A DNA stretch of 7,968 nt from Rhodoferax sp. (GCA_020048255.1 JAIFMR010000030.1:1-7968), one strand, 5' to 3'; positions 1 through 7,203 are shown, numbered from the stretch's first letter. The notes: generated from the letters alone by a model not told the origin. Translations and numbers: made by a program.

Positions 1-699
1 GTCTGCTAGGCGCGCAGCCAGATGCAGCACCGCTGCCAGCCGTGAGAACGGGCTGTGCATCAGGGGCTGAGCACACTGGCGCATGCCCGCGACCAGGGTC
101 TGTGGGAAATCCCAGTGTTGCGCCAGTTCGGCGGTCACCTCGCCCTCGTCAAAACCCACCAGACTGCGCTGGCGCACCCAACGCTCGCCAGGTGCCTGGG
201 GTTGGGCTTCGATTTGCGCCGTGTGGTGTGGGCGGGCCTGAACCAGGCTGATGCCCCCCAAACGCAGCATCATCCCGCACAGCCAGGCTTCCTGGTCATC
301 GACATCGCACAGGTCGGCAAGCCACTGCGCGTAGCCGGCGCACAGTAAGCTGTATTGCCAGAATGCCATGCGATCCATGCCTGCAGGAAACCGGCTCACG
401 CGGGCCATGCACAGCGACAGCGCCCGAGACCGTACCAGCGCCAGCCCGACCACACTCACCGCCCGCTCCAGCGTGTCGACCGAGCCCGACAGGCCAAACA
501 TGGCGCTGTTGGCCATGCGCAGCAAGTTGGCCGTCAGGGCTGGGTCCTTTTTGATGATGCGACAGACAGAGAAGGTGTCCGCATCTTCGTCGTTGAGGGT
601 TCGGATCAGCGCCTGTCCGGCTTCGGGCATCACTGGCCATTCGACACATTGAACCAGACTGGGCAGGTCGTTGAAAGGGGCGCGATCAGGTAGGCTCAT
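1..699 (-). CDS. HDOD-domain signalling protein, second copy (C-terminus cut by window edge)
   Basis: The reading frame is open from an ATG at 699 to the left edge: 233 codons with no stop, so the C-terminus lies outside. Residues about 20-150 match the HDOD domain, a degenerate HD-type helical domain used in bacterial signalling without hydrolase activity. Visible landmarks are MPEAGQALIRTL (24-35), IIKKDPALTANLLRMANSAM (48-67) and FWQYSLLCAGYAQWLA (113-128). The usual HD pair of the LLHDIG motif is replaced by Leu145-Arg146 (GMMLRLG), so no metal-dependent phosphohydrolase activity is expected. No GGDEF, EAL or receiver domain is present in the visible part. It is a close paralogue of the HDOD protein at 1348-2148. 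Its ATG overlaps the nth stop codon (ATGA), which points to translational coupling; only a weak purine stretch precedes it. Family assignment is firm; the exact role (motility, cell cycle, second-messenger signalling) cannot be told from sequence. Confidence 0.88.
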   Translation of the reverse strand, partial: MSLPDRAPFNDLPSLVQCVEWPVMPEAGQALIRTLNDEDADTFSVCRIIKKDPALTANLLRMANSAMFGLSGSVDTLERAVSVVGLALVRSRALSLCMARVSRFPAGMDRMAFWQYSLLCAGYAQWLADLCDVDDQEAWLCGMMLRLGGISLVQARPHHTAQIEAQPQAPGERWVRQRSLVGFDEGEVTAELAQHWDFPQTLVAGMRQCAQPLMHSPFSRLAAVLHLAARLAD

Positions 700-1343
700 G
701 GTGTCTTTGGACGAATGGATTTGGGGGTGAAGCCACAGTAGCTGCTGACGGCACAGGCCCAGCACTGCGGTTTGCGCGCCTGGCAAATATAACGCCCCAG
801 CAAAATCAACCAGTGGTGTGCATGGGTCAGGTAGTCGGGTGGCGTGTGTTTGAGCAATTTCATCTCCACGGCCAAAGGTGTTTTACCCGTGGCCAGGCCG
901 GTGCGGTTGCCGACCCGAAAGATGTGCGTGTCCACCGCCATGGTCGGTTCGCCAAAGGCTACGTTCAGTACCACGTTGGCCGTTTTGCGTCCGACACCGG
1001 GTAACGCCTCCAGGGCCTCACGGGTGCGCGGGACCTGGCCCCCGTGCAAGTCCACCAGCATCTGGCAGGTTTGCAGCAAATGCCGCGCCTTGGCGTGGTA
1101 CAGGCCAATGGTTTTGATGTGGCGTTCGACCCCATCGACACCCAGGGCGAGCATTTTCTGGGGCGTGTTGGCCGCCAGAAACAGCCCCTTGGTGGCCTTG
1201 TTGACGCTGACATCGGTCGCTTGTGCTGACAGCAGCACTGCCGTCAACAGCTCGAACACACTGGCAAATTCCAGCTCGGTCTGGGGCTGCGGGTTGGCTC
1301 TAGCCAGTGTGGCAAAAAAACCCTGAATGTCGGCAGATTTCAT
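696..1343 (-). CDS. nth: Endonuclease III, DNA glycosylase/AP lyase
   Basis: This is a base-excision repair enzyme that removes oxidised pyrimidines from DNA and cleaves the abasic site by beta-elimination. The 215-residue length is typical. The helix-hairpin-helix is at about 113-127 (ALPGVGRKTANVV), with catalytic Lys120 in it and catalytic Asp138 in AVDTHIFRV. The [4Fe-4S] cluster ligands follow the canonical C-x6-C-x2-C-x5-C spacing at Cys187, Cys194, Cys197 and Cys203. These positions equal the E. coli Nth numbering, which supports the chosen ATG. The short C-terminal tail ends SIRPKTP. The gene starts 4 bases after the upstream HDOD stop and its TGA overlaps the ATG of the next HDOD gene, so it sits in the middle of a tight three-gene operon. 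The Shine-Dalgarno sequence is weak, consistent with coupling. All key residues are intact and the enzyme should be active. Confidence 0.97.
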   Translation of the reverse strand: MKSADIQGFFATLARANPQPQTELEFASVFELLTAVLLSAQATDVSVNKATKGLFLAANTPQKMLALGVDGVERHIKTIGLYHAKARHLLQTCQMLVDLHGGQVPRTREALEALPGVGRKTANVVLNVAFGEPTMAVDTHIFRVGNRTGLATGKTPLAVEMKLLKHTPPDYLTHAHHWLILLGRYICQARKPQCWACAVSSYCGFTPKSIRPKTP

Positions 1344-1347
1344 GCGC

Positions 1348-2148
1348 TCAACCCAGGTTGATAAAGGTGTCAGCGTTGGGGAAGTTGGTTTTCATCCAGT
1401 TGGCGTCCAGTGCCAGTGCGTTGATCACGTCGTGCGGCAGGTCGTCCACCGAGCCGGCATGGGCTGCCGGTGTGTCGGCCAATACACCTGCCAGGTGAAT
1501 CACTGCACCCAGTCTGGAAAAAGCCTGTTCCACAAGGGGATCGTAAGCGCGCTCCAGCGCCTGGGTGATTTGCATCGGAAAGTTCCAGCGGCGAGCCAAT
1601 TCGGCGGTGATTTGCCCTTCAGAGAAACCAATCAGACGCTTCTCGCGCTCCCACCTGGCGCCCGGCAGATGCGGCAATTTCTCGATTTCTGCCATCGCCT
1701 TGGGCTCGGCCTGGGCAATCAGAATCTCACCCAGACGCAGCATCATGCCGGTCAGCCAGGCTTGCTGGCTGTCCATGCCCAACTCGGCTGCCAGCCATTG
1801 CGCGTAACCGGCGCAAGCCATGCTGTTGCGCCAGAAAGACTGCGCGTCAAGCCCAGGCAACACCGGAAAGCAGTTGTTCATACAGGCACCCAGGGCCAAT
1901 GTGCGCACCTTGGCCATACCCACCAACTGGATGGCTTCGGGCAGTGTGCCCACGCCCCGCGGCAGGCCAAACTGCGCGCTGTTGGCCAATCGCAAAAGCT
2001 TGGCAGTCAGGGCCGGATCGCGGCTGATGATGTCACTGACCTCGGTGATGCCCACTTCGGGATTGTGCAGTGTTTTGATCAGCTGCTGCGCCACCTCTGG
2101 CATCGAGGGCAATATCACGGTGGCAAAGAAAGAATCCAGACTGGACAT
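1348..2148 (-). CDS. HDOD-domain signalling protein, complete copy
   Basis: A 266-residue soluble protein made almost wholly of an HDOD domain (about residues 10-210). Landmarks are LPSMPEVAQQLIKTL (13-27), IISRDPALTAKLLRLANSAQ (40-59), FWRNSMACAGYAQWLA (105-120) and, where the HD pair would normally lie, Leu137-Arg138 in GMMLRLG. The loss of the His-Asp pair argues against phosphohydrolase activity; HDOD proteins are generally thought to act through protein contacts. No signal peptide, membrane segment or second output domain is seen. The start is fixed: an in-frame TAG lies four codons upstream and an AGGA sequence sits 7 bases before the ATG. It is the first gene of the operon HDOD-nth-HDOD and is divergent from the aminotransferase gene. 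It shares long near-identical blocks with the protein encoded at 1-699, so the two arose by duplication. The specific process controlled is unknown. Confidence 0.9.
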   Translation of the reverse strand: MSSLDSFFATVILPSMPEVAQQLIKTLHNPEVGITEVSDIISRDPALTAKLLRLANSAQFGLPRGVGTLPEAIQLVGMAKVRTLALGACMNNCFPVLPGLDAQSFWRNSMACAGYAQWLAAELGMDSQQAWLTGMMLRLGEILIAQAEPKAMAEIEKLPHLPGARWEREKRLIGFSEGQITAELARRWNFPMQITQALERAYDPLVEQAFSRLGAVIHLAGVLADTPAAHAGSVDDLPHDVINALALDANWMKTNFPNADTFINLG

Positions 2149-2282
2149 GCATTGATCCTAGGGTGGGAGAGTCGACAATGAGTCACAATTTACCTCAATT
2201 TCGGGCCGGTGACTGAACCGATTGTGGAGCCAAGCGGCCTGGCGAATCATTTTTTTTGGTCCCATAACCTGGTAGCCTGTCC
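2149..2282. promoter_or_regulatory. Divergent promoter region between HDOD operon and aminotransferase
   Basis: These 134 bases separate two divergently transcribed units and must hold both promoters. On the plus strand a weak sigma-70-like pair is TTGTGG (2223-2228) and AATCAT (2245-2250) with a 16-base spacer, followed by a run of eight T (2250-2257); this would start transcription about 25 bases before the aminotransferase ATG. No convincing pair was found for the minus-strand operon. CAAT occurs three times at exact 10-base intervals (2176, 2186, 2196), which could be a same-face protein-binding array. The location as a promoter region is firm from gene orientation; the individual elements are tentative. 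Confidence 0.45.
2156..2160 (-). promoter_or_regulatory. Ribosome binding site of the first HDOD gene
   Basis: On the minus strand TAGGA is followed by 7 bases and then the ATG at 2148. This is a good match to a Shine-Dalgarno element at normal spacing. With the in-frame TAG immediately upstream it fixes the start of this gene. It is the clearest ribosome binding site in the left operon; the two downstream genes have only weak ones and probably rely on coupling. Confidence 0.6.
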
Positions 2283-3473
2283 ATGCAATTTGCCCAACGC
2301 CTTCAAAATGTCGAAACCTCTGCCATTCGAGAGCTTTTTAAACTGTTGGGCAAGCCTGGCATCATCAGTTTTGCGGGGGGCTTTCCGGACCCGGCCCTGT
2401 TTGATGTGGAGGGTATTGCTGCGGCATCAGAGGCTGTATTAAAAAACAACCCAGGCCCGGTGCTGCAGTACGGCGCCACCGAGGGGTATCAGCCGCTGCG
2501 CGAAGGTATCAGTCGCTTTATGGCGGGTAAGGGCAGTACGGTGACCCCGGAGGGTTTGATCGTGACCACAGGCAGCCAGCAGGCGCTGGACCTGATTGGC
2601 AAGTGCATGATTTCGCCGGGTGACAAGGTGATTGTGGAGGCACCGACTTTTTTGGCCACCATTCAGTGTTTTCGCCTGTACGGCGCACACATCATCGGCG
2701 CGCCCATTGATGCCGACGGCGTCGATGTCGACCGGCTCGAAGCGCTGATGAAAGAACATCAACCCAAGCTGGTGTATCTGATTCCGACCTTTGGCAACCC
2801 CAGTGGCGCCACCCTGAGCCTGGAGCGCCGCAAACGCATCCTGGAAATTGCCGTGCGCACTCGCACCCTGGTGGTGGAAGACGATCCCTATGGGGAGCTG
2901 TATTTTGACCAAGCGCCGCCTGCCAGCATGCTGGCGCTGAGTGACGGCGTGCCGGGCAGTCGAGACTGGCTGGCGCACTGCGGGTCGTTCAGCAAGATTT
3001 TGTCGCCCGGATTGCGTGTGGGCTGGATGATTGCGCCGCCCGAGTTGTTAGCCAAGGCCACCATGTGCAAGCAATTCAGTGACGCGCATACCAGCAACCT
3101 CACGCAGGCTATTTGTGCGCATTACCTCACCCAGGACCGCCTGGGCGACACTTTGGCGGTGGTTCGCCAAACCTATGCCGAGCGTGCACGGGTGATGGCA
3201 CAGGCCTTGCGCCGAGAGCTGGGTGATGCGATTGATTTCAATGCGCCGCAGGGTGGCATGTTTTTCTGGGCACGCTTGACGGGCATGAATGGCCAGCCAG
3301 CGCAGGCGGCAGAGTTTGCCAAGCGCGCCATTGACCAGGGTGTGGCCTTTGTACCGGGTGCACCGTTTTATGCTCATGACCCCGACCTGGCCACTTTGCG
3401 CTTGAGCTTTGCCACCGCTGATGTGGCAAAAATTGAGGAAGGCATGGCACGCCTGAAACTGGCGCTGGCTTAG
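2283..3473 (+). CDS. PLP-dependent aminotransferase, fold type I (2-aminoadipate/kynurenine aminotransferase-like)
   Basis: This enzyme should transfer an amino group between an amino acid and a 2-oxo acid in the cytoplasm using pyridoxal phosphate. The 396-residue protein has the whole fold-type-I core. The N-terminal ISFAGGFPDPALF (28-40) is typical of the stand-alone AADAT/LysN-like group. QYGATEGYQPLR (62-73) and TTGSQQALDL (95-104) are cofactor-site segments. NPSG is at 172-175. Asp200 and Tyr203 in EDDPYGE contact the PLP ring. The Schiff-base lysine is Lys238 in GSFSKILSPGLRVGW. Arg373 in TLRLSFA should bind the substrate carboxylate. There is no N-terminal GntR helix-turn-helix, so it is an enzyme and not a MocR regulator. 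ATG 2283 is the first in-frame start after TAA at 2265, although the Shine-Dalgarno is weak. The substrate is uncertain: aromatic, branched-chain or 2-aminoadipate use are all possible. It is monocistronic and its end overlaps the convergent diguanylate cyclase gene by 4 bases. Confidence 0.93.
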   Translation: MQFAQRLQNVETSAIRELFKLLGKPGIISFAGGFPDPALFDVEGIAAASEAVLKNNPGPVLQYGATEGYQPLREGISRFMAGKGSTVTPEGLIVTTGSQQALDLIGKCMISPGDKVIVEAPTFLATIQCFRLYGAHIIGAPIDADGVDVDRLEALMKEHQPKLVYLIPTFGNPSGATLSLERRKRILEIAVRTRTLVVEDDPYGELYFDQAPPASMLALSDGVPGSRDWLAHCGSFSKILSPGLRVGWMIAPPELLAKATMCKQFSDAHTSNLTQAICAHYLTQDRLGDTLAVVRQTYAERARVMAQALRRELGDAIDFNAPQGGMFFWARLTGMNGQPAQAAEFAKRAIDQGVAFVPGAPFYAHDPDLATLRLSFATADVAKIEEGMARLKLALA

Positions 3474-5356
3474 CTGGTCTCTGACGCAAAATAGATTTGA
3501 TCGCGTCCGTTCTTTTTGGCCTGGTACATGGCTGCATCGGCCCATTTGGTCAGTTCATCCGGATGAGCGTTTTCACTGAAAAAGACCACCACCCCGATGC
3601 TGGCCGAGCAGCGGTGCTCAATCTGGGCCGCACCCACGTCAGCGCCTTGAATCTGCAAGACATAGGGTGCGGCCAGGGTGGCTTTGATCTTGTTTGCCAC
3701 GGTTTGGGCATATTCCCTGGACTTGCCCCCATCCACATCCAGCTCGGTGAGCAAAATCACAAATTCGTCACCCCCAAAACGAGCCACCGTGTCCATTTCC
3801 CGGATGCAATTTTTCAGTCGTGTGGCGGCCTCCACCAACAGCAGGTCCCCTGCTGAATGACCGTAACGGTCATTCAGAGGTTTGAAGTTGTCCAGATCAA
3901 GAAACATCAAGGCCCCAAAGCAATGGCTGCGCCGATGAGCTGAAATGGCCTGACCCAAGCGGTCATTGAGCAGGCGGCGATTCGGCAACTTCGTCAGAAT
4001 GTCATAAAAAGCCAGTTGGCGAATCTCGTTTTCCAGTTGCTTGCGATCGGTGATGTCACGGATGGACACATGAATGGCGGGCTGATTGTCAAATTGAATA
4101 GCGGTTCCCTGAACTTCAACGTCAATCTCACGCCCTTTGAGGGTGATGAATTTGGACTCGGCACTGGGGGTGTGAGGCACGCCTGATTCGATGCGCTTCA
4201 TGCGCTCCTTTTGGTTCTCAAGGAAGGCCGGATGAATCAATTGTGTGGTGGATTTGGCCATCAGGCTGGCGGCGTCAGGCGCATCAAACAGCCGGATCGC
4301 CGCCGGGTTGGCGTACAAGATTTGGGTGTTGCGATGCACCAGGATGGCCTCAGGGGTCCATTCGGTGAGGGTACGGTGGCGTTCTTCGCTTTCCTTGAGG
4401 GCCAGCTGACTCAACTTGCGTACAGTGACGTCTTGCACGATTCCCAGTCCACTGACGGGATGGCCATCGGGGCCAAACTCAAGCTCGGCGCGTTGGCGCA
4501 CCCAACGGATCGAGCCATTGACCACAATGCGGTGCTCATCATCAAAAAAGCCAGTGCTTTGTGCCGCTTGCCAAGCTGAGGTCATGGCGGCACGGTCATC
4601 CTCATGGACTCGTGCCAGGTAGTCAGAATAGCCGGTTCCCGTTCCTGGCTGTAGCCCCAATATCTGGCAACCTTGCGCTGAGGGGGTGACCGTGTTGGCC
4701 ACAAAGTCAGCGACCCAACTGCCTACTTTGGCAACCTCTTGTGCACGTTCAAGCAGCTGAGTGTTTTGCTCCAGGAGTGTGGTGTGTTGGGTGAGATTCT
4801 GGCCCATGGTCTGCAATTCGTAGAGCTGACGCCTGTTGGTGTTCAGGATGAGCGCAATCAATACCGCTGACGAGATGATCGCGAGCACGGCGTGAATGAC
4901 ATAAATCGAGGGGGGAATCATGGCAGCCACCGGCAACAGGCCGAAGTGGTCCAAGGCCCACAAAGCCAGGTTCAGAGCCGTGATCAACACCACAACGCGA
5001 ATCACCGCGCGGGTTTCGCTGAGCCAGCCATAGATCAAGATCAGCACCGGGAAAACGATGATGACTGGCGACCTGCCACCGCCCGTGAAGACGGCAATAC
5101 CCGTGATGCAAAAACTGACGCCGTAGACCAACGTACTGGCAGCCAACGCCGCGTAACCCAGCGCCAGAAACAGCCAACCCAACAGCGCCACAGACAACAT
5201 AGATGCCGGGCCAATGTAGTTGACGGGCTTGTCGAACAGGGCTGGTCCGAGCGCCAGCATGGTCAAGATAGGCCCCATCAGCAGCGTCGCAATGGCGTAC
5301 TTCAGCAAAGCCAGCGCGGGCTCCCCTCGCAGTGGTGTGGCTGTCTGGTCGTTCAT
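3470..5356 (-). CDS. Membrane-bound PAS-PAS-GGDEF diguanylate cyclase
   Basis: Predicted to make cyclic di-GMP from two GTP at the inner membrane. Counting from the ATG at 5356 (628 residues), about six hydrophobic segments lie at roughly 18-40, 50-68, 67-90, 97-113, 117-136 and 149-172. A probable coiled coil (about 173-205) leads to a PAS/PAC unit (about 206-314, ending GIVQDVTVRK) and a second PAS (about 322-440, ending SIRDITDRK). The GGDEF domain (about 444-624) opens with the typical YDILTKLPNRR. It keeps the metal-binding DLDNFK (487-492), YGHSAGD (498-504) and an intact GGDEF signature at 528-532. An RxxD inhibitory site (Arg519-Asp522) lies five residues before it, so product inhibition is expected. 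There is no EAL domain. A TTG at 5368 would add four residues; neither start has a clear ribosome binding site and ATG is preferred. The sensory ligand is unknown. It lies 56 bases downstream of the amidotransferase gene and may be co-transcribed with it. Confidence 0.93.
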   Translation of the reverse strand: MNDQTATPLRGEPALALLKYAIATLLMGPILTMLALGPALFDKPVNYIGPASMLSVALLGWLFLALGYAALAASTLVYGVSFCITGIAVFTGGGRSPVIIVFPVLILIYGWLSETRAVIRVVVLITALNLALWALDHFGLLPVAAMIPPSIYVIHAVLAIISSAVLIALILNTNRRQLYELQTMGQNLTQHTTLLEQNTQLLERAQEVAKVGSWVADFVANTVTPSAQGCQILGLQPGTGTGYSDYLARVHEDDRAAMTSAWQAAQSTGFFDDEHRIVVNGSIRWVRQRAELEFGPDGHPVSGLGIVQDVTVRKLSQLALKESEERHRTLTEWTPEAILVHRNTQILYANPAAIRLFDAPDAASLMAKSTTQLIHPAFLENQKERMKRIESGVPHTPSAESKFITLKGREIDVEVQGTAIQFDNQPAIHVSIRDITDRKQLENEIRQLAFYDILTKLPNRRLLNDRLGQAISAHRRSHCFGALMFLDLDNFKPLNDRYGHSAGDLLLVEAATRLKNCIREMDTVARFGGDEFVILLTELDVDGGKSREYAQTVANKIKATLAAPYVLQIQGADVGAAQIEHRCSASIGVVVFFSENAHPDELTKWADAAMYQAKKNGRDQIYFASETS

Positions 5357-5412
5357 GAGCGCAGGCAAGGCGTCAAGGCATCAAGTATCAAGCAATCACC
5401 TTCAAGTGCATT
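5357..5412 (-). other. Short spacer between amidotransferase and diguanylate cyclase genes, with CTTGA repeats
   Basis: The gap between the amidotransferase TAG and the cyclase ATG is 56 bases. On the minus strand the pentamer CTTGA occurs four times (plus-strand TCAAG beginning at 5373, 5381, 5388 and 5402), spaced 8, 7 and 14 bases. No inverted repeat plus T-run is seen, so there is no obvious intrinsic terminator and read-through from the amidotransferase gene is plausible. No Shine-Dalgarno sequence is seen before the cyclase start. Whether the repeats have any role is unknown. Confidence 0.4.
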
Positions 5413-7203
5413 CTATTGAGCCCCATCCACATGCACTTGCAGCCACCACTCCAACAGCGCCAAATGCCACAGTTTGCTGCCATTGATGCGGGTGAAATGC
5501 GCCGGGGCCTCGGGTGCGGCCAGCAGCTTGTCAACATAATCGCGTTGGTACAAACCGCGCTCAATGCAGGCGTCTGACATCAAAATACCGCGCATCAATT
5601 CCAAAAACGGTCCACGCACATACCTGAGCGCTGGCACCGGAAAGTAGCCCTTGGGCCGGTCAATGACCGAGTCGGGAATGAGGCCGCGCGAGATCGCCTT
5701 GAGCGGGAACTTGCCGCCTTCCTTGAGTTTGAGTTCAGGGGGCATGCGGGCGGCCAGTTCGACCAATTCATGGTCCAGAAAAGGGGTACGCACCTCCAGG
5801 CCCCAGGACATGGGCATGTTGTCCACGCGTTTGACCGGGTCATCGACGATCAAGGTGGTGGCGTCCAGGCGCCAGACCTGGTCCAGAAACTCGGTGGCGC
5901 CAGGTTGAGTCAATTCACGCTCAATCAGATCGGAGGTGACATCACCCACCTGGTAGGCTGGTGTGATCATCTGCAGGTACTCAGCGTGGTCACGGTCAAA
6001 ATAATGTTGGCTGAAGCGCTCCAGCGCTGTGCCGGGCGTCGCATCCATCTTAGGGTACCAAAAATAACCCCCAAAGACCTCATCAGCACCTTGGCCGGAC
6101 ATCACGACTTTGACGTCTTTCGATACTTTTTCGCTCAGCAGATAAAAAGCAATCACATCGTGGCTGACCATGGGCTCGGTCATTTGTTCCACGGCTTCGG
6201 GTAAACGCAGGAGCACTTCGCTGTTGGGTATGCTGTATTTGTGGTGCCGCGTCTTGAAGTGCACAGCCACCTGATCGGAAAACTCAAACTCGTCAGCTTT
6301 TTCTGCGCCACCACCCAGGTCCTCAAAGCCAATGGAGAAGGTGCGCAGGTTCGACACATGTTGACTCAGCAAGCCGACCAGCAGGCTGGAGTCCAGCCCG
6401 CCAGAGAGCAACACACCCACCGGCACATCAGCCGCCAGCAGGCGACGCTCGACACTTTTGTCCATGTGCGCGCGGGTGGCGTCAAGCCACTGCTCTTGCG
6501 ACAGCTCTTGCGCGGGTCGGGTGGCATCCAGCGTCCAGTAGACCTGCTCGGTGATGTGGCCGTCGGGGTTGAGCATGAGGGTTGTGGCCGGTGGCAACTT
6601 GCGCACCCCCGCAAGCACGGTGCGTGGCGCTGGCACCACCGTGTGCAGCGTGAAATGGTGGTGCAGCGCGATGGGGTCGAGCCGGGTGTCGACGCCACCG
6701 CCCGCCAACAGCGCCGGCAAGCTCGAAGCAAAGCGCAGGCGGTGGCAATCCTGATTCAAATAAAGTGGTTTGATACCAAAGCGGTCACGCGCCAGAAACA
6801 ACTGACCGCTGCGTTGGTCCCAGATGGCAAAGGCAAACATGCCTTTAAGACGTGTGACGCAGGTGTCGCCCCAAGCGTGGTAGGCCTTCAAGATGACTTC
6901 GCTGTCCCCCTCTGAAAAGAAGGTGTAGCCCTTGGCTTGCAGTTCGGTGCGCAGTTCACGGTAGTTGTAAATGGTGCCGTTGAACACCAGCGTGAGTTGC
7001 AGCGTGGCATCCACCATGGGTTGATGGGCATGCGCTGACAGGTCAATGATAGACAGCCGACGATGGCCCAACCCCAAGGGGCCATCGCTGTAGGTGCCGG
7101 CATGGTCGGGTCCGCGCCGTGCCAGCTTGTCGGACATGCGGCCAATGGCACCCATGTCCGGGGCCTTGCCGTCAAAACGCAGTTCACCGCAAATACCGCA
7201 CAT
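5413..7203 (-). CDS. Asparagine-synthetase-like amidotransferase, N-acetylglutaminylglutamine amidotransferase type
   Basis: A two-domain enzyme that releases ammonia from glutamine and uses ATP to turn a carboxylate into a carboxamide. The N-terminal class II glutaminase (about 1-210) begins MCGICGE, with nucleophile Cys2 exposed after Met removal, then HRRLSIIDL (47-55), FNGTIYNY (74-81) and the EGD segment (98-100). The synthetase domain has the PP-loop SGGLDSS (267-273) and SGQGADE (369-375). Within the AsnB superfamily it resembles the subfamily in N-acetylglutaminylglutamine amide (NAGGN) cassettes: FASSLPALLAGG, VVPAPRTVLAGV, PMVSHDVIAFYLLS, VDDPVKRVDNMPMSWGLEVR and KGYFPVPAL are shared from memory of that family. 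The 596-residue length fits. A strong AGGGAG lies 7 bases before the ATG. The start overlaps the stop of the ATP-grasp gene by one base (TGATG). Enzyme class is firm. The substrate is inferred, because the usual NAGGN synthetase and M42 peptidase genes are not seen here; a genuine asparagine synthetase is less likely. Confidence 0.92.
   Translation of the reverse strand: MCGICGELRFDGKAPDMGAIGRMSDKLARRGPDHAGTYSDGPLGLGHRRLSIIDLSAHAHQPMVDATLQLTLVFNGTIYNYRELRTELQAKGYTFFSEGDSEVILKAYHAWGDTCVTRLKGMFAFAIWDQRSGQLFLARDRFGIKPLYLNQDCHRLRFASSLPALLAGGGVDTRLDPIALHHHFTLHTVVPAPRTVLAGVRKLPPATTLMLNPDGHITEQVYWTLDATRPAQELSQEQWLDATRAHMDKSVERRLLAADVPVGVLLSGGLDSSLLVGLLSQHVSNLRTFSIGFEDLGGGAEKADEFEFSDQVAVHFKTRHHKYSIPNSEVLLRLPEAVEQMTEPMVSHDVIAFYLLSEKVSKDVKVVMSGQGADEVFGGYFWYPKMDATPGTALERFSQHYFDRDHAEYLQMITPAYQVGDVTSDLIERELTQPGATEFLDQVWRLDATTLIVDDPVKRVDNMPMSWGLEVRTPFLDHELVELAARMPPELKLKEGGKFPLKAISRGLIPDSVIDRPKGYFPVPALRYVRGPFLELMRGILMSDACIERGLYQRDYVDKLLAAPEAPAHFTRINGSKLWHLALLEWWLQVHVDGAQ

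Noticed and set aside
1327..2181. Long plus-strand open frame of 284 codons opposite the first HDOD gene
   Set aside because: It lies wholly antisense to a well-recognised HDOD protein, has low-complexity His/Gln/Arg-rich composition typical of a shadow frame in GC-rich DNA, and has no recognisable domain.
2229..2257. Possible intrinsic terminator: GCCA/TGGC stem followed by eight T
   Set aside because: The stem is only four pairs, six bases separate it from the T-run, and no plus-strand gene lies upstream to be terminated.
2439..2978. Minus-strand open frame of 179 codons inside the aminotransferase gene
   Set aside because: The plus strand here encodes core PLP-binding motifs; the antisense product is His/Gln/Arg-rich and resembles nothing known.
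4892..5419. Plus-strand open frame of 175 codons opposite the membrane region of the cyclase
   Set aside because: Its Gln/Arg/His-rich product is the usual antisense reading of hydrophobic membrane segments.
6241..6915. Plus-strand open frame of 224 codons opposite the amidotransferase
   Set aside because: It overlaps conserved catalytic motifs on the other strand and has no family features.
5413..7203. Housekeeping asparagine synthetase AsnB
   Set aside because: The fold and active sites are shared, but several sequence blocks match the N-acetylglutaminylglutamine amidotransferase group better, and the gene is coupled to a ligase. The alternative is not fully excluded.
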